DNA of 64,000 nt from Cryptococcus deneoformans JEC21 (taxonomy: Eukaryota > Basidiomycota > Tremellomycetes > Tremellales > Cryptococcaceae). The DNA is taken from assembly GCF_000091045.1 (NCBI RefSeq), contig NC_006685.1, forward strand, positions 835,701 through 899,700, read 5' to 3'. The translations under genes and the position numbers were made by a program. Positions 1 to 11,631 of this stretch are shown one piece after another; position 1 is the first letter of the stretch; every line of letters starts with the position of its first letter. Below the pieces are notes generated by a model. The model saw nothing but the letters and a program-made list of their open reading frames with translations, made no database searches and was not told the DNA's origin.

Positions 1-2508
1 GCGAAGGTAGTTAACGAGACCAAGGAACGAGTGGAGTTGGTGAGAATTGACCGGGAGGGGGAACTGCTCGACGCGTGCGATTTTGGCGGGGTCAGGCAGA
101 ATCTGTCCGGGGCGGATGATGTGGCCTAAGAACGCTACTTCGTCGAGGAACAGCTTTGACTTCTCACGCGAGCAGCGAAGACCACTTCGACGTAGGGCAG
201 AAAGAACACTCACAATATTATCATGCAGGTCCTTCGCATCCTTCCCCCAGATGATGATATCGTCCACGTAAGCCTCGCAACATTCCCCAGTTAAACCTTG
301 TAACGCCTCATTAATGCGACGCTGTTGAGCGGCCGGTGCGTTCCGGATCCCTTGAGGCATTACCACCCACTCTAAGAGACCGAGAGGAGTGGTGATAGCG
401 GTTTTCGGGATGTCCTCCTCCTTCATTAGCGTCTGGAAAAAGGCATCCTTACAGTCAAGTTTTGCGAAAATCTTGCCCTTCCTGGCGGCACGGTGGAGGA
501 TATCCTGGACATTCCCCATAGGGTACATGTCGGGGACCGTGACGTTGTTCAGAGCGCGGAAATCACAGACCATTCTGAATTTGCCATTACCTTTGGACAC
601 GAGGAACGCCGGGGAGGCCCAAGGGGAACTGGAATAGCGAAGACGACCTGCATTCAGATGCTCTAACAGCATCTCGCGGAAACGAGGGAGCAGGGCTTCG
701 GGTACGCGGTAAGGCGCCGAGTGTTTGGGAGTGGCGCCATGTTTGAGATTAATTTCGAAACGGATACCCGATCTGGTCTTTGATATGGTGGGGAAGTTTC
801 GCACGTCGCCTAGGTCATCACAAAAGACATCGTGAAACTCGGCCTGGAGACGATGCAGGACGTCTGTCAGACTGTGAGAATCTGCGGCCGCGGTCGCCTG
901 CAGAGTTGCCGGGTGGATCTCCGTGTGGTGTAGCCTAGTAGCGGAGACAAGCACCGAAGGGGACGCGTCATCCTTTCGCAGTCCTAACGCAGATAGGTTC
1001 GCGCCTCCAGCCTCCAATAGGTGAACAAGGGAGGTTGTATCCGCCAATAAACCGTGCCGAGCAAGGAAGTTAAGCCCTAAGATACCATCATACGTTCCGT
1101 GCAAATCCATCACCACACCGTTTATTTGATACATCCTGTCGCCTAGAGAAAACGAGCCGAAAACCGTATCGGTGACTATGGGACCCGCCTTTCCGCCAGC
1201 TAACCTAACTCTCATCCGTACGGCACCTGTCTTCACCGACCATCCCAGCCTCGCTGCCAGCTTTGGATCCACGAAGGTCGTGGACGCCCCTGTGTCGATT
1301 AGGAGCCTAATGAGACGAGCTGGCCAGAGGTCATCAGCCGGGATCGGAACGGATATAGCAAGAAGAGGGTGGAAAAGGGCGTACGAAGAGTCTTGAATAG
1401 GTTCGGCGGCTGACGGATTAGTTTGCGCAAGAGCGAGGTACGCCGAAGTGGTATCCCCAGCAGTTAACTCGGTCTCCAGCTGATTCACCTTAGGCTGAAT
1501 ATGGTGCGTACGACTGGGGCATTGTGGGTGTTGGTGACCAATCTTGCGGCAGTCGAAACAACGGTTCTCTTGGCGGAATACATTACGAATGTACCGACCG
1601 GCTGGCGAACGATAATAAGGGAGCGGGTGGGCGGGATCATAATAGTAATTGACCGGCTGAGGAAGTTGAGCAGAGTCCGAGGATCGAGAGGCGGAAAAAG
1701 CAGGAGTCTTAATAGAGCGCGGTACGTGTTGAGAGGCTGCATCTTCATGTGCGATTCGTTCAATATGATTGCTAATCAACACACGTAGACCATCCAAATC
1801 GTTCGTGTGAAATCCGGGCTCATCCACTAGGCGGAGAAAAAGGCGCTCGGGACAAGCAGCACGGTAAAGGCGAGCAATTTCGTGGTCGAGGGGATAGTGG
1901 TGGGTACCGTGAAGATGGCTGCGATGAAGAATAACAGCATCGTCGAATTTTCGCCACGCATCGGGAGAAATCTCTTGAAGTGAGAGACGGAATAAGGTAC
2001 GAGACTCCCGATACTCCCAGTGTGAAGGCATGGCCTTAGCTTTGAAAGCAACTGACCAGTCTTGCCAAGTACTCCTCCCATCCTCCTCCATACGGCGGCC
2101 CTCGTGTTCGACCCAACCAACTAAGCCAACACAGTCTATCGAATTGTTGGCCAACTCAATTACAGTAATTCGCCTTCGCGCCTCAAGCTCCTCATCATCA
2201 GAAGGAGTCAATAAGCCGTTTGTTCGAAGTAGTTGTTGTAGGCGACGAAGATGAGTCAATACGCTGTCTGCATTCCCCAGGGGACCTTGGAAACGGGGAA
2301 TGTCTGAGGGCTTAGGTAGAGGAAGACCCCGAGGATTGTACCGATCTTTAACCGTTGACTGTTTTTGTTGTTTGAGCAGTAACTCGGTAAGGAGTGCGAG
2401 TGTGTCGTCCTGCTTCTGGGCACGGCCAACAAGGCACTCCAAAAGCGCTGCAGTAGGGGATTCGGAAGGTGAGTCCTCCACTGCTCCTTTAGTGGGTTTC
2501 GGCGGCAT
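1..2508 (-). CDS. G2 (Ty3/gypsy) gag-pol, 3' part beyond window
   Basis: Reading leftward from the ATG at 2508-2506, no stop codon occurs down to base 1, so about 836 codons are open and the frame leaves the window inside reverse transcriptase. Visible parts are a gag region, a CCHC zinc knuckle (CFDCRKIGHQHPQC), a protease motif DTGAS and the RT core up to YVDD. Homologous G2 copies in this window extend to RNase H, integrase and a chromodomain-like tail. The gag-protease part belongs to a different subtype from the copies at 34126 and 46195, while the RT part is nearly the same as in the copy at 3034-6788. The 5' LTR lies 43 bp upstream of the ATG. The frame is undamaged inside the window; whether the remainder is intact cannot be judged. 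Confidence 0.85.
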   Translation of the reverse strand, partial: MPPKPTKGAVEDSPSESPTAALLECLVGRAQKQDDTLALLTELLLKQQKQSTVKDRYNPRGLPLPKPSDIPRFQGPLGNADSVLTHLRRLQQLLRTNGLLTPSDDEELEARRRITVIELANNSIDCVGLVGWVEHEGRRMEEDGRSTWQDWSVAFKAKAMPSHWEYRESRTLFRLSLQEISPDAWRKFDDAVILHRSHLHGTHHYPLDHEIARLYRAACPERLFLRLVDEPGFHTNDLDGLRVLISNHIERIAHEDAASQHVPRSIKTPAFSASRSSDSAQLPQPVNYYYDPAHPLPYYRSPAGRYIRNVFRQENRCFDCRKIGHQHPQCPSRTHHIQPKVNQLETELTAGDTTSAYLALAQTNPSAAEPIQDSSYALFHPLLAISVPIPADDLWPARLIRLLIDTGASTTFVDPKLAARLGWSVKTGAVRMRVRLAGGKAGPIVTDTVFGSFSLGDRMYQINGVVMDLHGTYDGILGLNFLARHGLLADTTSLVHLLEAGGANLSALGLRKDDASPSVLVSATRLHHTEIHPATLQATAAADSHSLTDVLHRLQAEFHDVFCDDLGDVRNFPTISKTRSGIRFEINLKHGATPKHSAPYRVPEALLPRFREMLLEHLNAGRLRYSSSPWASPAFLVSKGNGKFRMVCDFRALNNVTVPDMYPMGNVQDILHRAARKGKIFAKLDCKDAFFQTLMKEEDIPKTAITTPLGLLEWVVMPQGIRNAPAAQQRRINEALQGLTGECCEAYVDDIIIWGKDAKDLHDNIVSVLSALRRSGLRCSREKSKLFLDEVAFLGHIIRPGQILPDPAKIARVEQFPLPVNSHQLHSFLGLVNYLR

Positions 2509-2551
2509 CGTAGATATTGCGATTCGTGGGAAAGGCTAGTTTGAAAAAAAG

Positions 2552-3033
2552 TGTAGGCACTGTGGGTGCCTCACTGCGTTCGGACAGGGTTCGTTGAGCG
2601 TTCGAAGGGGAAATGAGGTTCGAGAAAGCGTTCGAGGAGAGCGTTCGTAGAGGTGTAAGATAGTTATAGTTGTCTGAATGGACGCAAACTAGCACGGGAA
2701 TATGCATTAAGTTTGCTAGGTAAAAGGAGAACTATAACTATGTACCAATATATATATATATGAATGTATGAGGAAACAAACAGAAGTCCATCGAAAAAAG
2801 GGGCAGAGATCCGGCGAAGTCCGCTGCCGCGTTTCGGAAGCAATTTGCCGGTCCTATGCATGAGAATAAATATCATGCATAGGATAAGGCCGGACAGAGC
2901 TCGATGCCGCGTTTCGGCGAAGTCCGAAAGACGTGTTTCGGCATCAAATCTCACCTACCAACATCGACCAATGCATAGGGATAAATCCTATCATATGGTG
3001 AGAACGAGTGGTGGTAAGGGCTCTGCACTTACA
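2552..3033 (-). repeat. G2 5' LTR (482 bp)
   Basis: The segment starts TGTAGGCAC and ends CTTACA on the plus strand, matching the TG...CA ends of other G2 LTRs. Its element reads left from here. The base run GTAAT at 3034-3038 directly follows and is probably one half of a 5-bp target duplication inside the integrase gene of the next G2 copy; the other half lies left of the window. It is the LTR subtype with GCTAGTTTG near its transcription start region. Confidence 0.85.
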
Positions 3034-6000
3034 GTAATGGAGAGCGGCAAACCATAACGAGACACCCATCGCTCCCAAACCAGGATGGCGAGATCCCGCG
3101 CATTGATCGTGGTGGAGCAGGCGACCAGTTCGATGAACCCGGTTAGTCTATCCGTGATCGTGAGGAGATAGTCGTGTCCACCGGAAGAAGGGAGTGGTCC
3201 TACAAAATCGATAGCGATATCATCGAATTTATCGCATGGGACCGGAAGCGGATGCAAGGGACCAGCCGGCTTCGTCGTGGGTGCGTTCGCCTGTTGACAT
3301 AAGTGGCACGCACGAACAAACTCACGAACATCCTTGGACATTGTCTCCCAAAAGTATCCACTCCTGAGTACCTCCATGGTTTTCTCCACTCCCAGATGCC
3401 CAGCAGTGCCTTCATGGGCTTGCCGCATAAGTTCCTCACGAAGTGTATTAACGTCCGGAATGCATAAGCGGTTGTCAACGAGGAGAAGTCGGTGGGTATC
3501 ATGATCATGGAAGGTAACACCTGGAGCAGTAGACGGATCAGCGAGCCATTCTTTGAATAATACATCACCTTGATAACCCTGCGCAATCGCACGAAGGGTG
3601 TCCGGATCCAAAGTGGGCTCGTATGTCATTGTGGCATGAACTGAAACCGGTGATTGATCCAGAGAGGGGTCGGCAGGTTCGACGGCATCCGAAGGGGCGT
3701 GACGAGAGAGGTAATCGGCGAGAGTATTGAACTCCCCTTTGATGTATTCGATGCGGAGGTCGAAGTCCTTCAGAGTACTCAGCCACCGAAGCTGACGGGG
3801 AGAGAGATTACGTTGACCTAGGAACCATTGAAGGGTAAAGTGATCGCAGTAGACGTGGACTGGAATGCCGTATAACAGAGGGCACCAATGATCGAGGGCA
3901 TTAATAATCGCCAGCAGCTCACGGTCGTGTACTGGATAGTTCCGTTGTGCACTATTGAAGGTGCGCGAATCGTAGGCCACGGGCTGGGCGGACTCCCGAG
4001 AGGTACCGACACCAATCCAAGCGCCAGTACCTGTGTTGGAAGCGTCGGTGAATAGAAAGACCTGCTGCTTTCCCGCTTTGACAGCATCATAATCGATAAC
4101 GGCAAGACAGGGGACAGTACTCACCGCGCGTCGAGTCGCTTCAAAGGCCGCCTTCTCCGCAGGGCCGAACGACCATCTCCAACCAGTCCATCCCTCGGGG
4201 AGGTGTCCCTTATGCATCTTGACAGCCTTGTAGTAAGCTTTCTCAGCCGCCGCATTCGGAGGAAGAGTGGCGTGAAGCACGGCGGTGTGGTCGGCCAGGT
4301 TTGGTACGAAATCGCGAAGGTAGTTAACGAGACTGAGGAACGAGTGAAGTTGGTGAGAATTGACCGGGAGGGGGAACTGCTCGACGCGTGCTATTTTGGC
4401 GGGGTCGGGCAGAATCTGTCCAGGGCGGATGATATGTCCTAAGAACGCTACTTCGTCGAGGAACAGCTTTGACTTCTCACGCGAGCAGCGAAGACCACTT
4501 CGACGTAGGGCAGAAAGAACACTCACAATATTATCATGCAGGTCCTTCGCATCCTTCCCCCAGATGATGATATCATCCACGTAAGCCTCGCAACATTCCC
4601 CAGTTAAACCTTGTAACGCCTCATTAATGCGACGCTGTTGAGCGGCCGGTGCGTTCCGGATCCCTTGAGGCATTACCACCCACTCTAGGAGACCGAGAGG
4701 AGTGGTGATAGCGGTTTTCGGGATGTCCTCCTCCTTCATTAGCGTCTGGAAAAAGGCATCCTTACAGTCAAGTTTTGCGAAAATCTTGCCCTTCCTGGCG
4801 GCACGGTGGAGGATATCCTGGACATTCCCCATAGGGTACATGTCGGGGACCGTGACATTGTTCAGAGCGCGGAAATCGCAGACCATTCTGAATTTGCCAT
4901 TACCTTTGGACACGAGGAACGCCGGGGAGGCCCAAGGGGAACTGGAATAGCGAAGACGACCTGCATTCAGATGCTCTAACAGCATCTCGCGGAAACGAGG
5001 GAGCAGGGCTTCGGGTATGCGGTAAGGCGCCGAGTGTTTGGGAGTGGCGCCATGTTTGAGATTAATTTCGAAACGCACGCCAGACTTTGTTTTGGAGATG
5101 GTGGGGAAATTTCGCACGTCGCCTAGGTCGTCGCAGAAAACATCGTGGAATTCGGTCTGAAGCTTGCGTAGAACATCCGTCAGACTGTCGGACTCGGCGG
5201 CCGCGCGGGTCTGCGAAAGATTGGGGCGGGTGTCGGCGAATGACACTGTGGCGGTAGTCGAGGCGGGATTTGCGGCGGCGTGGGAAACTGGCGCACCTAA
5301 CTTCTGCAAGCCTAACGCAGACAAGTTCACACCGCCCGCCTCCAATAACCGAACGAAAGAATTTGATTCCGCGAGTAATCCGTGCCGCGCGAAGAAATTT
5401 AGTCCTAAGATACCATCGTAGGTACCGTGCAGATCCATCAGGACACCATCGACTCGATACATGCGACCACCTAGGGAAAACGACCCGATGACCATATCTG
5501 TGACCAACGGACCCGCCAAACCTCCGGCTAGACGCACTCGCATCCGTACCAACCCTTTCCTCACTTCCCAGCCCAGTCTCGCCGCCAACCTCGGATCCAC
5601 AAAAGTTGTGGACGCCCCCGTGTCGAGTAAGAATTTAGGGGAGAGGGCTGATAAACGGCTGTCAGCGGAGACTGGGACGGATATGGAGAGCAAAGGATGG
5701 AAAAGAGCGTACGTCGTGTCACAGGTATCATCATTGGCTGGAGGAACGGTTTGGGCTAACGTCAGATAGGCCGAGGTGGCGTCGCCTGCCGTCAGTTCAG
5801 TCTCGAGTTGGTTGACCTTAGGAGTCGGAGCGCGTGTACGGGTAGGGCACTTGGAATGTTGATGCCCCATTTTACGACAATCGTAGCATCGGTTCTCCTT
5901 GCGGAAGACTTCCCGGATATGGCGGCCCGCCGGGGAGAGATAGTATGGCAGAGCGTGGGAAGGGTCGTGATAGTAGGACATAGAGTGGGGTAATTGGACG

Positions 6001-6788
6001 TTGTCGGAAGAAACCTGGTTGGTGGGACGGGGCCTAATCCGAGAGGCGGCATCCTCGTGTTGAATTCGTTCGACGTGGTTGCTGATCAAGGCCCGCAGTG
6101 CGTCCAGATCGTCGACGTGAAATTCGGGCAAGTCAACCAAGCGAAGGAAAAGGCGCTCGGGACAGGCCGCACGGTAAAAACTGGTGAGTTGTTGGTCGGT
6201 CGGGTATAGCTTGCTCCCATGGAGGTGGGCACGGTGCAAAATCACCACGTTGTCGAATTTTTTCCAACCCTCTGACGACACCTCGTGGAAGGAGAGGCGA
6301 AAAAGAGCACGGCTTTCGCGGAACTCCCAGTTGGACAGCATGGCCTTAGCCTTGAAGGCAGCTGACCACGTCTCCCATGTCGTTATTCCATCGGCCTCCA
6401 TACAGCGACCGTCTTGCTCAACCCAACCAACGAGACCAGCGCACTCAATCGAATTGTTCGCCAGCTCAATCACTGTCACACGGCGTCTCTCTTCCACCTC
6501 TTCGTCGTCCGAGGGAGTCAGAAGGCCGTGCGTTCGCAAAACCTGTTGAAGCCGACGCAAATGGGTAAGGGCGCAGTCCGCATCGCCAAGGGGACCCTCG
6601 AAACAAGGGATGTCTGACGCCTTGGGCAATGGTATACCTCGGGGTGTATAGCGTTCCTTGGTAGCTGATAGTTTGTTTTGTTTAGCCAGCAGCTCAGTGA
6701 GGAGCGCCAGCGTATCGTCTTGTTGTTGGACGCGGTCGACCAGACGCGCGAGCAACTCCGTTGGAGAGTCTTGAGCTGATTTGGGCAT
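2991..6788 (-). CDS. G2 gag-pol, truncated in integrase by nested G2
   Basis: An open frame of 1265 residues starts at ATG 6788. In order it has gag, a CCHC knuckle at C301-C304-H309-C314, protease DTGA at 389-392, RT with YVDD at 736-739, RNase H (first Asp 915), and the integrase zinc finger H1125/H1131/C1161/C1164 with the first catalytic Asp 1194. Genuine element sequence ends at 3034. The last 13 or so residues are read from the LTR of the inserted G2 element, so the second catalytic Asp and the Glu of the DD35E triad are missing. Several Arg residues conserved in the copies at 34126/46195 are Cys here, for example at 62, 72 and 129, as expected from CG to TG change. RT and RNase H are intact in sequence, but integrase is dead. 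Confidence 0.85.
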   Translation of the reverse strand: MPKSAQDSPTELLARLVDRVQQQDDTLALLTELLAKQNKLSATKERYTPRGIPLPKASDIPCFEGPLGDADCALTHLRRLQQVLRTHGLLTPSDDEEVEERRRVTVIELANNSIECAGLVGWVEQDGRCMEADGITTWETWSAAFKAKAMLSNWEFRESRALFRLSFHEVSSEGWKKFDNVVILHRAHLHGSKLYPTDQQLTSFYRAACPERLFLRLVDLPEFHVDDLDALRALISNHVERIQHEDAASRIRPRPTNQVSSDNVQLPHSMSYYHDPSHALPYYLSPAGRHIREVFRKENRCYDCRKMGHQHSKCPTRTRAPTPKVNQLETELTAGDATSAYLTLAQTVPPANDDTCDTTYALFHPLLSISVPVSADSRLSALSPKFLLDTGASTTFVDPRLAARLGWEVRKGLVRMRVRLAGGLAGPLVTDMVIGSFSLGGRMYRVDGVLMDLHGTYDGILGLNFFARHGLLAESNSFVRLLEAGGVNLSALGLQKLGAPVSHAAANPASTTATVSFADTRPNLSQTRAAAESDSLTDVLRKLQTEFHDVFCDDLGDVRNFPTISKTKSGVRFEINLKHGATPKHSAPYRIPEALLPRFREMLLEHLNAGRLRYSSSPWASPAFLVSKGNGKFRMVCDFRALNNVTVPDMYPMGNVQDILHRAARKGKIFAKLDCKDAFFQTLMKEEDIPKTAITTPLGLLEWVVMPQGIRNAPAAQQRRINEALQGLTGECCEAYVDDIIIWGKDAKDLHDNIVSVLSALRRSGLRCSREKSKLFLDEVAFLGHIIRPGQILPDPAKIARVEQFPLPVNSHQLHSFLSLVNYLRDFVPNLADHTAVLHATLPPNAAAEKAYYKAVKMHKGHLPEGWTGWRWSFGPAEKAAFEATRRAVSTVPCLAVIDYDAVKAGKQQVFLFTDASNTGTGAWIGVGTSRESAQPVAYDSRTFNSAQRNYPVHDRELLAIINALDHWCPLLYGIPVHVYCDHFTLQWFLGQRNLSPRQLRWLSTLKDFDLRIEYIKGEFNTLADYLSRHAPSDAVEPADPSLDQSPVSVHATMTYEPTLDPDTLRAIAQGYQGDVLFKEWLADPSTAPGVTFHDHDTHRLLLVDNRLCIPDVNTLREELMRQAHEGTAGHLGVEKTMEVLRSGYFWETMSKDVREFVRACHLCQQANAPTTKPAGPLHPLPVPCDKFDDIAIDFVGPLPSSGGHDYLLTITDRLTGFIELVACSTTINARDLAILVWERWVSRYGLPLSITVSAEPLPPLVLTI

Positions 6789-6832
6789 GGTGGATATGGT
6801 GTAAAAAAGGTAGGTGCTAGTTTCGAAAAAAG

Positions 6833-7335
6833 TGTAGGCACTGGGGGTGCCTCACTGCGTTCGGTTGGCGTTCGAGAAGGATGGGCGTTCGTGGTATAGG
6901 TCTAGAGGGCGTTCGGATGTGTTTGAGGAAGCGTTCGGTGTTTGTTTATAGTTATAGTGGTCTACTGGATGCGAAACTAGCAATGGTTGATATGCATGAG
7001 TTTCGCTTGGAGAAAGAGAAAACTATAACTATGTATGAGATCTATATATATATATATGTATGGATGTATGCAGAAACAAACAGAAGTCCATCGAAAAAAA
7101 GGGACAGAGATCCGGCGAAGTCCGCCGCCGCGTCTCGGCAGCAATTGCCGGTCCTATGCATGAGAATAAAATATCATGCATAGGATAAAGGCAGGACAAA
7201 GCTCGATGCCGCGTTTCGGCGAAGTCCGAAAGACGCGTTTCAGCATCAAATCTCACCTACCAACATCGACCAATGCATAGGAATAAATCCTACCATATGG
7301 TGAGAACGAGTGGTGGTAAGGGCTCTGCACTTACA
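6833..7335 (-). repeat. G2 5' LTR (503 bp)
   Basis: TG...CA bounded LTR of the copy at 3034-6788, 44 bp upstream of its ATG. It contains a (TA)n stretch near 7045, the paired motif TCCTATGCATGA / TCATGCATAGGA, and the GCTAGTTTCG motif on the minus strand that is complementary to CGAAACTAGC just outside the LTR. Right of it, GTTGG at 7336-7340 is probably the target duplication, because the plus-strand G2 fragment that follows begins in mid-gag. Confidence 0.85.
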
Positions 7336-10300
7336 GTTGGCCAACAATTCAATAGACTGTGCTGGCTTAGTTGGTTGGGTCGAACACGAGGGCCGCCGTA
7401 TGGAGGAGGATGGGAGGAGTACTTGGCAAGACTGGTCAGTTGCTTTCAAAGCTAAGGCCATGCCTTCACACTGGGAGTATCAGGAGTCTCGTACCTTATT
7501 CCGTCTCTCACTTCAAGAGATTTCTCCCGATGCGTGGCGAAAATTCGATGATGCTGTTATTCTTCATCACAGCCATCTTCACGGTACCCACCACTATCCC
7601 CTCGACCACGAAATTGCTCGCCTTTACTGTGCTGCTTGTCCCGAGCGCCTTTTTCTCCGCCTAGTGGATGAGCCCGGATTTCACACGAACGATTTGGATG
7701 GTCTACGTGTGTTGATTAGCAACCATATTGAACGAATTGCACATGAAGATGCAGCCTCTCAACACGTACCGCGCTCTATTAAGACTCCTGCTTCTTCCGC
7801 CTCTCGATCCTCGGACTCTGCTCAACTTCCTCAGCCGGTCAATTACTATTATGATCCCGCCCACCCGCTCCCTTATTATCGTTCGCCAGCCAGTCGGTAC
7901 ATTCATAATGTATTCCACCAAGAGAACCGTTGTTTCGACTGCCGCAAGATTGGTCACCAACACCCACAATGCCCCAGTCGTACGCACCATACTCAGCCTA
8001 AGGTGAATCAGCTGGAGACCGAGTTAACTGCTGGGGATACCACTTCGGCGTACCTCGCTCTTGCGCAAACTATTCCGTCAGCCGCCGAACCTATTCAAGA
8101 CTCTTCGTACGCCCTTTTCCACCCTCTTCTTGCTATATCCGTTCCGATCCCGGCTGATGACCTCTGGCCAGCTCGTCTCATTAGGCTCCTAATCGACACA
8201 GGGGCGTCCACGACCTTCGTGGATCCAAAGCTGGCAGCGAGGCTGGGATGGTCGGTGAAGACAGGTGCCGTACGGATGAGAGTTAGGTTAGCTGGCAAAA
8301 AGGCGGGTCCCATAGTCACCGATACGGTTATCGGCTCGTTTTCTCTAGGCGACAGGATGTATCAAATAAATGGTGTGGTGATGGATTTGCACGGAACGTA
8401 TGATGGTATCTTAGGGCTTAACTTCCTTGCTCGGCACGGTTTATTGGTGGATACAACCTCCCTTGTTCACCTATTGGAGGCTGGAGGCGCGAACCTATCT
8501 GCGTTAGGACTGTGAAAGGATGACACGTCCCCTTCGGAGCTTGTCTCCGCTACTAGGCTACACCACACGGAGATCCACCCGACAACTCCGCATGCAACCG
8601 CGGCCGCAGATTCTCACAGTCTGACAGACGTCCTGCGTCGTCTCCAGGCCGAGTTTCATGATGTCTTTTGTGATGACCTAGGCGACGTGCGAAACTTCCC
8701 CACCATATCAAAGACCAGATCGGGTATCCGTTTCGAAATTAATCTCAAACATGGCGCCACTCCCAAACACTCGGCGCCTTACCGCATACCCGAAGCCCTG
8801 CTCCCTCGTTTCCGCGAGATGCTGTTAGAGCATCTGAATGCAGGTCGTCTTCGCTATTCCAGTTCCCCTTGGGCCTCCCCGGCGTTCCTCGTGTCCAAAG
8901 GTAATGGCAAATTCAGAATGGTCTGCGATTTCCGCGCTCTGAACAATGTCACGGTCCCCGACATGTACCCTATGGGGAATGTCCAGGATATCCTCCACCG
9001 TGCCGCCAGGAAGGGCAAGATTTTCGCAAAACTTGACTGTAAGGATGCCTTTTTCCAGACGCTAATGAAGGAGGAGGACATCCCGAAAACCGCTATCACC
9101 ACTCCTCTCGGTCTCCTAGAGTGGGTGGTAATGCCTCAAGGGATCCGGAACGCACCGGCCGCTCAACAGCGTCGCATTAATGAGGCGTTACAAGGTTTAA
9201 CTGGGGAATGTTGCGAGGCTTACGTGGATGATATCATCATCTGGGGGAAGGATGCGAAGGACCTGCATGATAATATTGTGAGTGTTCTTTCTGCCCTACG
9301 TCGAAGTGGTCTTCGCTGCTCGCGTGAGAAGTCAAAGCTGTTCCTCGACGAAGTAGCGTTCTTAGGCCACATCATCCGCCCCGGACAGATTCTGCCCGAC
9401 CCCGCCAAAATCGCACGCGTCGAGCAGTTCCCCCTCCCGGTCAATTCTCACCAACTCCACTCGTTCCTCAGTCTCGTTAACTACCTTCGCGATTTCGTAC
9501 CAAACCTGGCCGACCACACCGCCGTGCTTCACGCCACTCTTCCTCCGAATGCGGCGGCTGAGAAAGCTTACTACAAGGCTGTCAAGATGCATAAGGGACA
9601 CCTCCCCGAGGGATGGACTGGTTGGAGATGGTCGTTCGGCCCTGCGGAGAAGGCGGCCTTTGAAGCGACTCGACGCGCGGTGAGTACTGTCCTCTGTCTT
9701 GCCGTTATCGATTATGATGCTGTCAAAGCGGGAAAGCAGCAGGTTTTCCTATTCACCGATGCTTCCAACACAGGTACTGGCGCTTGGATTGGTGTCGGTA
9801 CCTCTCGGGAGTCCGCCCAGCCCGTGGCCTACGATTCGCGCACCTTCAATAGTGCACAACGGAACTATCCGGTACACGACCGTGAGCTGCTGGCGATTAT
9901 TAATGCCCTCGATCATTGGCGCCCTCTGCTATACGGCATTCCAGTCCACGTCTACTGCGATCACTTTACCCTTCAATGGTTCCTAGGTCAACGTAATCTC
10001 TCTCCCCGTCAGCTTCGGTGGCTGAGTACTCTGAAGGATTTCGACCTCCGCATCAAATATATCAAAGGGGAGTTCAATACTCTCGCCGATTACCTCTCTC
10101 GTCATGCTCCTTCGGACGCCGCCGAACCTGCCGACCCCTCTCTGGATCAATCACCGGTTTCAGTTCATGCCACAATGACATACGAGCCCACTTTGGATCC
10201 GGACACCCTTCGCGCGATTGTGCAGGGTTATCAAGGTGATGTATTATTCAAAGAATGGCTTGCTGATCCGTCTACTGCTCCAGGTGTTACCCTCCATAAT

Positions 10301-11068
10301 CATGATACACACCAACTCCTCCTTGTTGACAACCGTTTATGTATCCCGGACGTTAATACCCTTCGTGAGGAACTTATGCGGCAAGCACATGAGGGAACTG
10401 CTGGACATCTGGGTGTGGAGAAAACTATGGAGATACTCAGGAGTGGATACTTTTGGGAGACAATGTCCAAGGATGTCCGTGAGTTTGTCCGTGCGTGTCA
10501 CTTATGTCAACAGGCAAATGCCCCTACGACGAAACCGGCTGGTCCTTTGCATCCGCTCCCGGTCCCATGCGATAAATTCGATGACATCGCTATCGATTTT
10601 GTGGGACCACTCCCTTCTTCCGGCAGACATGACTATCTTTTCACGATCACGGATAGACTAACCGGGTTCATTGAATTGGTTCCATGTTCTACCAGTATTA
10701 ACGCTCGCGACCTCGCTATCTTGGTTTGGGACAGATGGGTTTCTCGCTATGGCCTCCCGCTCTCTATTACGTCCGATCGCGATACACTATTTACCTCACG
10801 ATTTTGGACGACCCTCTGGGAGCAGCAGAACATCAAGCTCAAAATGTCCACGGCTTTCCATCCGCAAACCGACGGCGCCTCGGAGCGTACGAACAAGATG
10901 GTAGTTCAACTCCTTCGTAGCTGGGTGGACCGACATGGCAAATCTTGGGTTAAGTACCTTCCTCGTGTTTCCCAAGCCATGAATAATACTGTCAGACGTT
11001 CCACAGGTTTCTCTCCGGCACAACTGGTCTTTGGTCGCCGACTACGTACCCTTCCTAGCCTTCCCCGA
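7336..11068 (+). pseudogene. G2 gag-pol fragment, plus strand, one nonsense codon
   Basis: The fragment starts in gag (about codon 109 of a full G2) and runs through the CCHC knuckle, protease DTGAS, RT with YVDD at 9221-9232, RNase H and integrase including the DRDTLF and SERTNK catalytic segments. It is cut off at 11068 by the L3 LTR before the C-terminal tail. One stop, TGA at 8513-8515, replaces a CGA codon present in the copy at 1-2508, a C-to-T change at CpG. The frame is otherwise continuous, since the downstream open frame from 8687 is in phase. The gag half resembles the 1-2508 subtype. The element's 5' LTR and gag start are outside the window, displaced by the G2 insertion on its left. 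Confidence 0.85.
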
Positions 11069-11502
11069 TGTAGACACTGGGTGTCTCACTGAGATGTCGT
11101 AGTAGTATAGTGTGTAGTTGACTAGCAAAACATGCACTGGTTGTAATACATGTGGATTGAGTATTGAAGAACTACGACAATATGCGACTACTATTTTACT
11201 AAGTACCAATGGTGTGTCAGAAAGTAAAGTTACACACATCAAATGCCACGTCATTACTAAGTATTTCAAATGTAACATTCTACACATGGAATGTTACATA
11301 ATCTGGATGAATACATACACAACAAATATAGCTGAATATTCATACAGCTTATACATGGGAATGCATGCATGTAAATGCACTGCATAAATTCCTGCATGTA
11401 AATGCAATGCATAAATTCCTGCATATGCAATATGCATAGGAGGATGCATGCACAAAGACTGCATGCATAGAGAATAAATGAGTATAGTGCTCTGCACTTA
11501 CA
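11069..11502 (-). repeat. L3 LTR (434 bp), no flanking TSD
   Basis: Starts TGTAGACACTGGG and ends GCACTTACA on the plus strand. The same 434-bp sequence occurs at 57809-58242 in the other orientation and, split by C1, at 17801-23737. It is rich in TGCAT and has two imperfect 27-bp direct repeats. The flanks are G2 pol on the left and G1 on the right without a shared 5-bp duplication, so this copy sits at a recombination junction rather than at a simple insertion. No coding region belonging to L3 is in the window. Confidence 0.8.
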
Positions 11503-11631
11503 GCGGTGAGGCATCGACTGTGTTGAGGTGACGGGGACATCCAATTCATAGAGTGATTGCTCAGGAAAGGCCTGGAGGATGGTGAAGGGGCCTTCCCAGC
11601 GGGGCATGAACTTCGCAGAACGGTTAGTGGC
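11503..11631 (-). pseudogene. G1 pol fragment (post-integrase region)
   Basis: On the minus strand this encodes the segment around MPRWEGPFTIL and ELDVPVTSTQS of the G1 polyprotein, matching residues of about 1523-1565 in the complete frame at 51592-56664. It is joined to L3 on the left and a G2 LTR on the right. It is either the displaced continuation of the G1 copy at 12727-26278 or a separate remnant. Confidence 0.75.
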
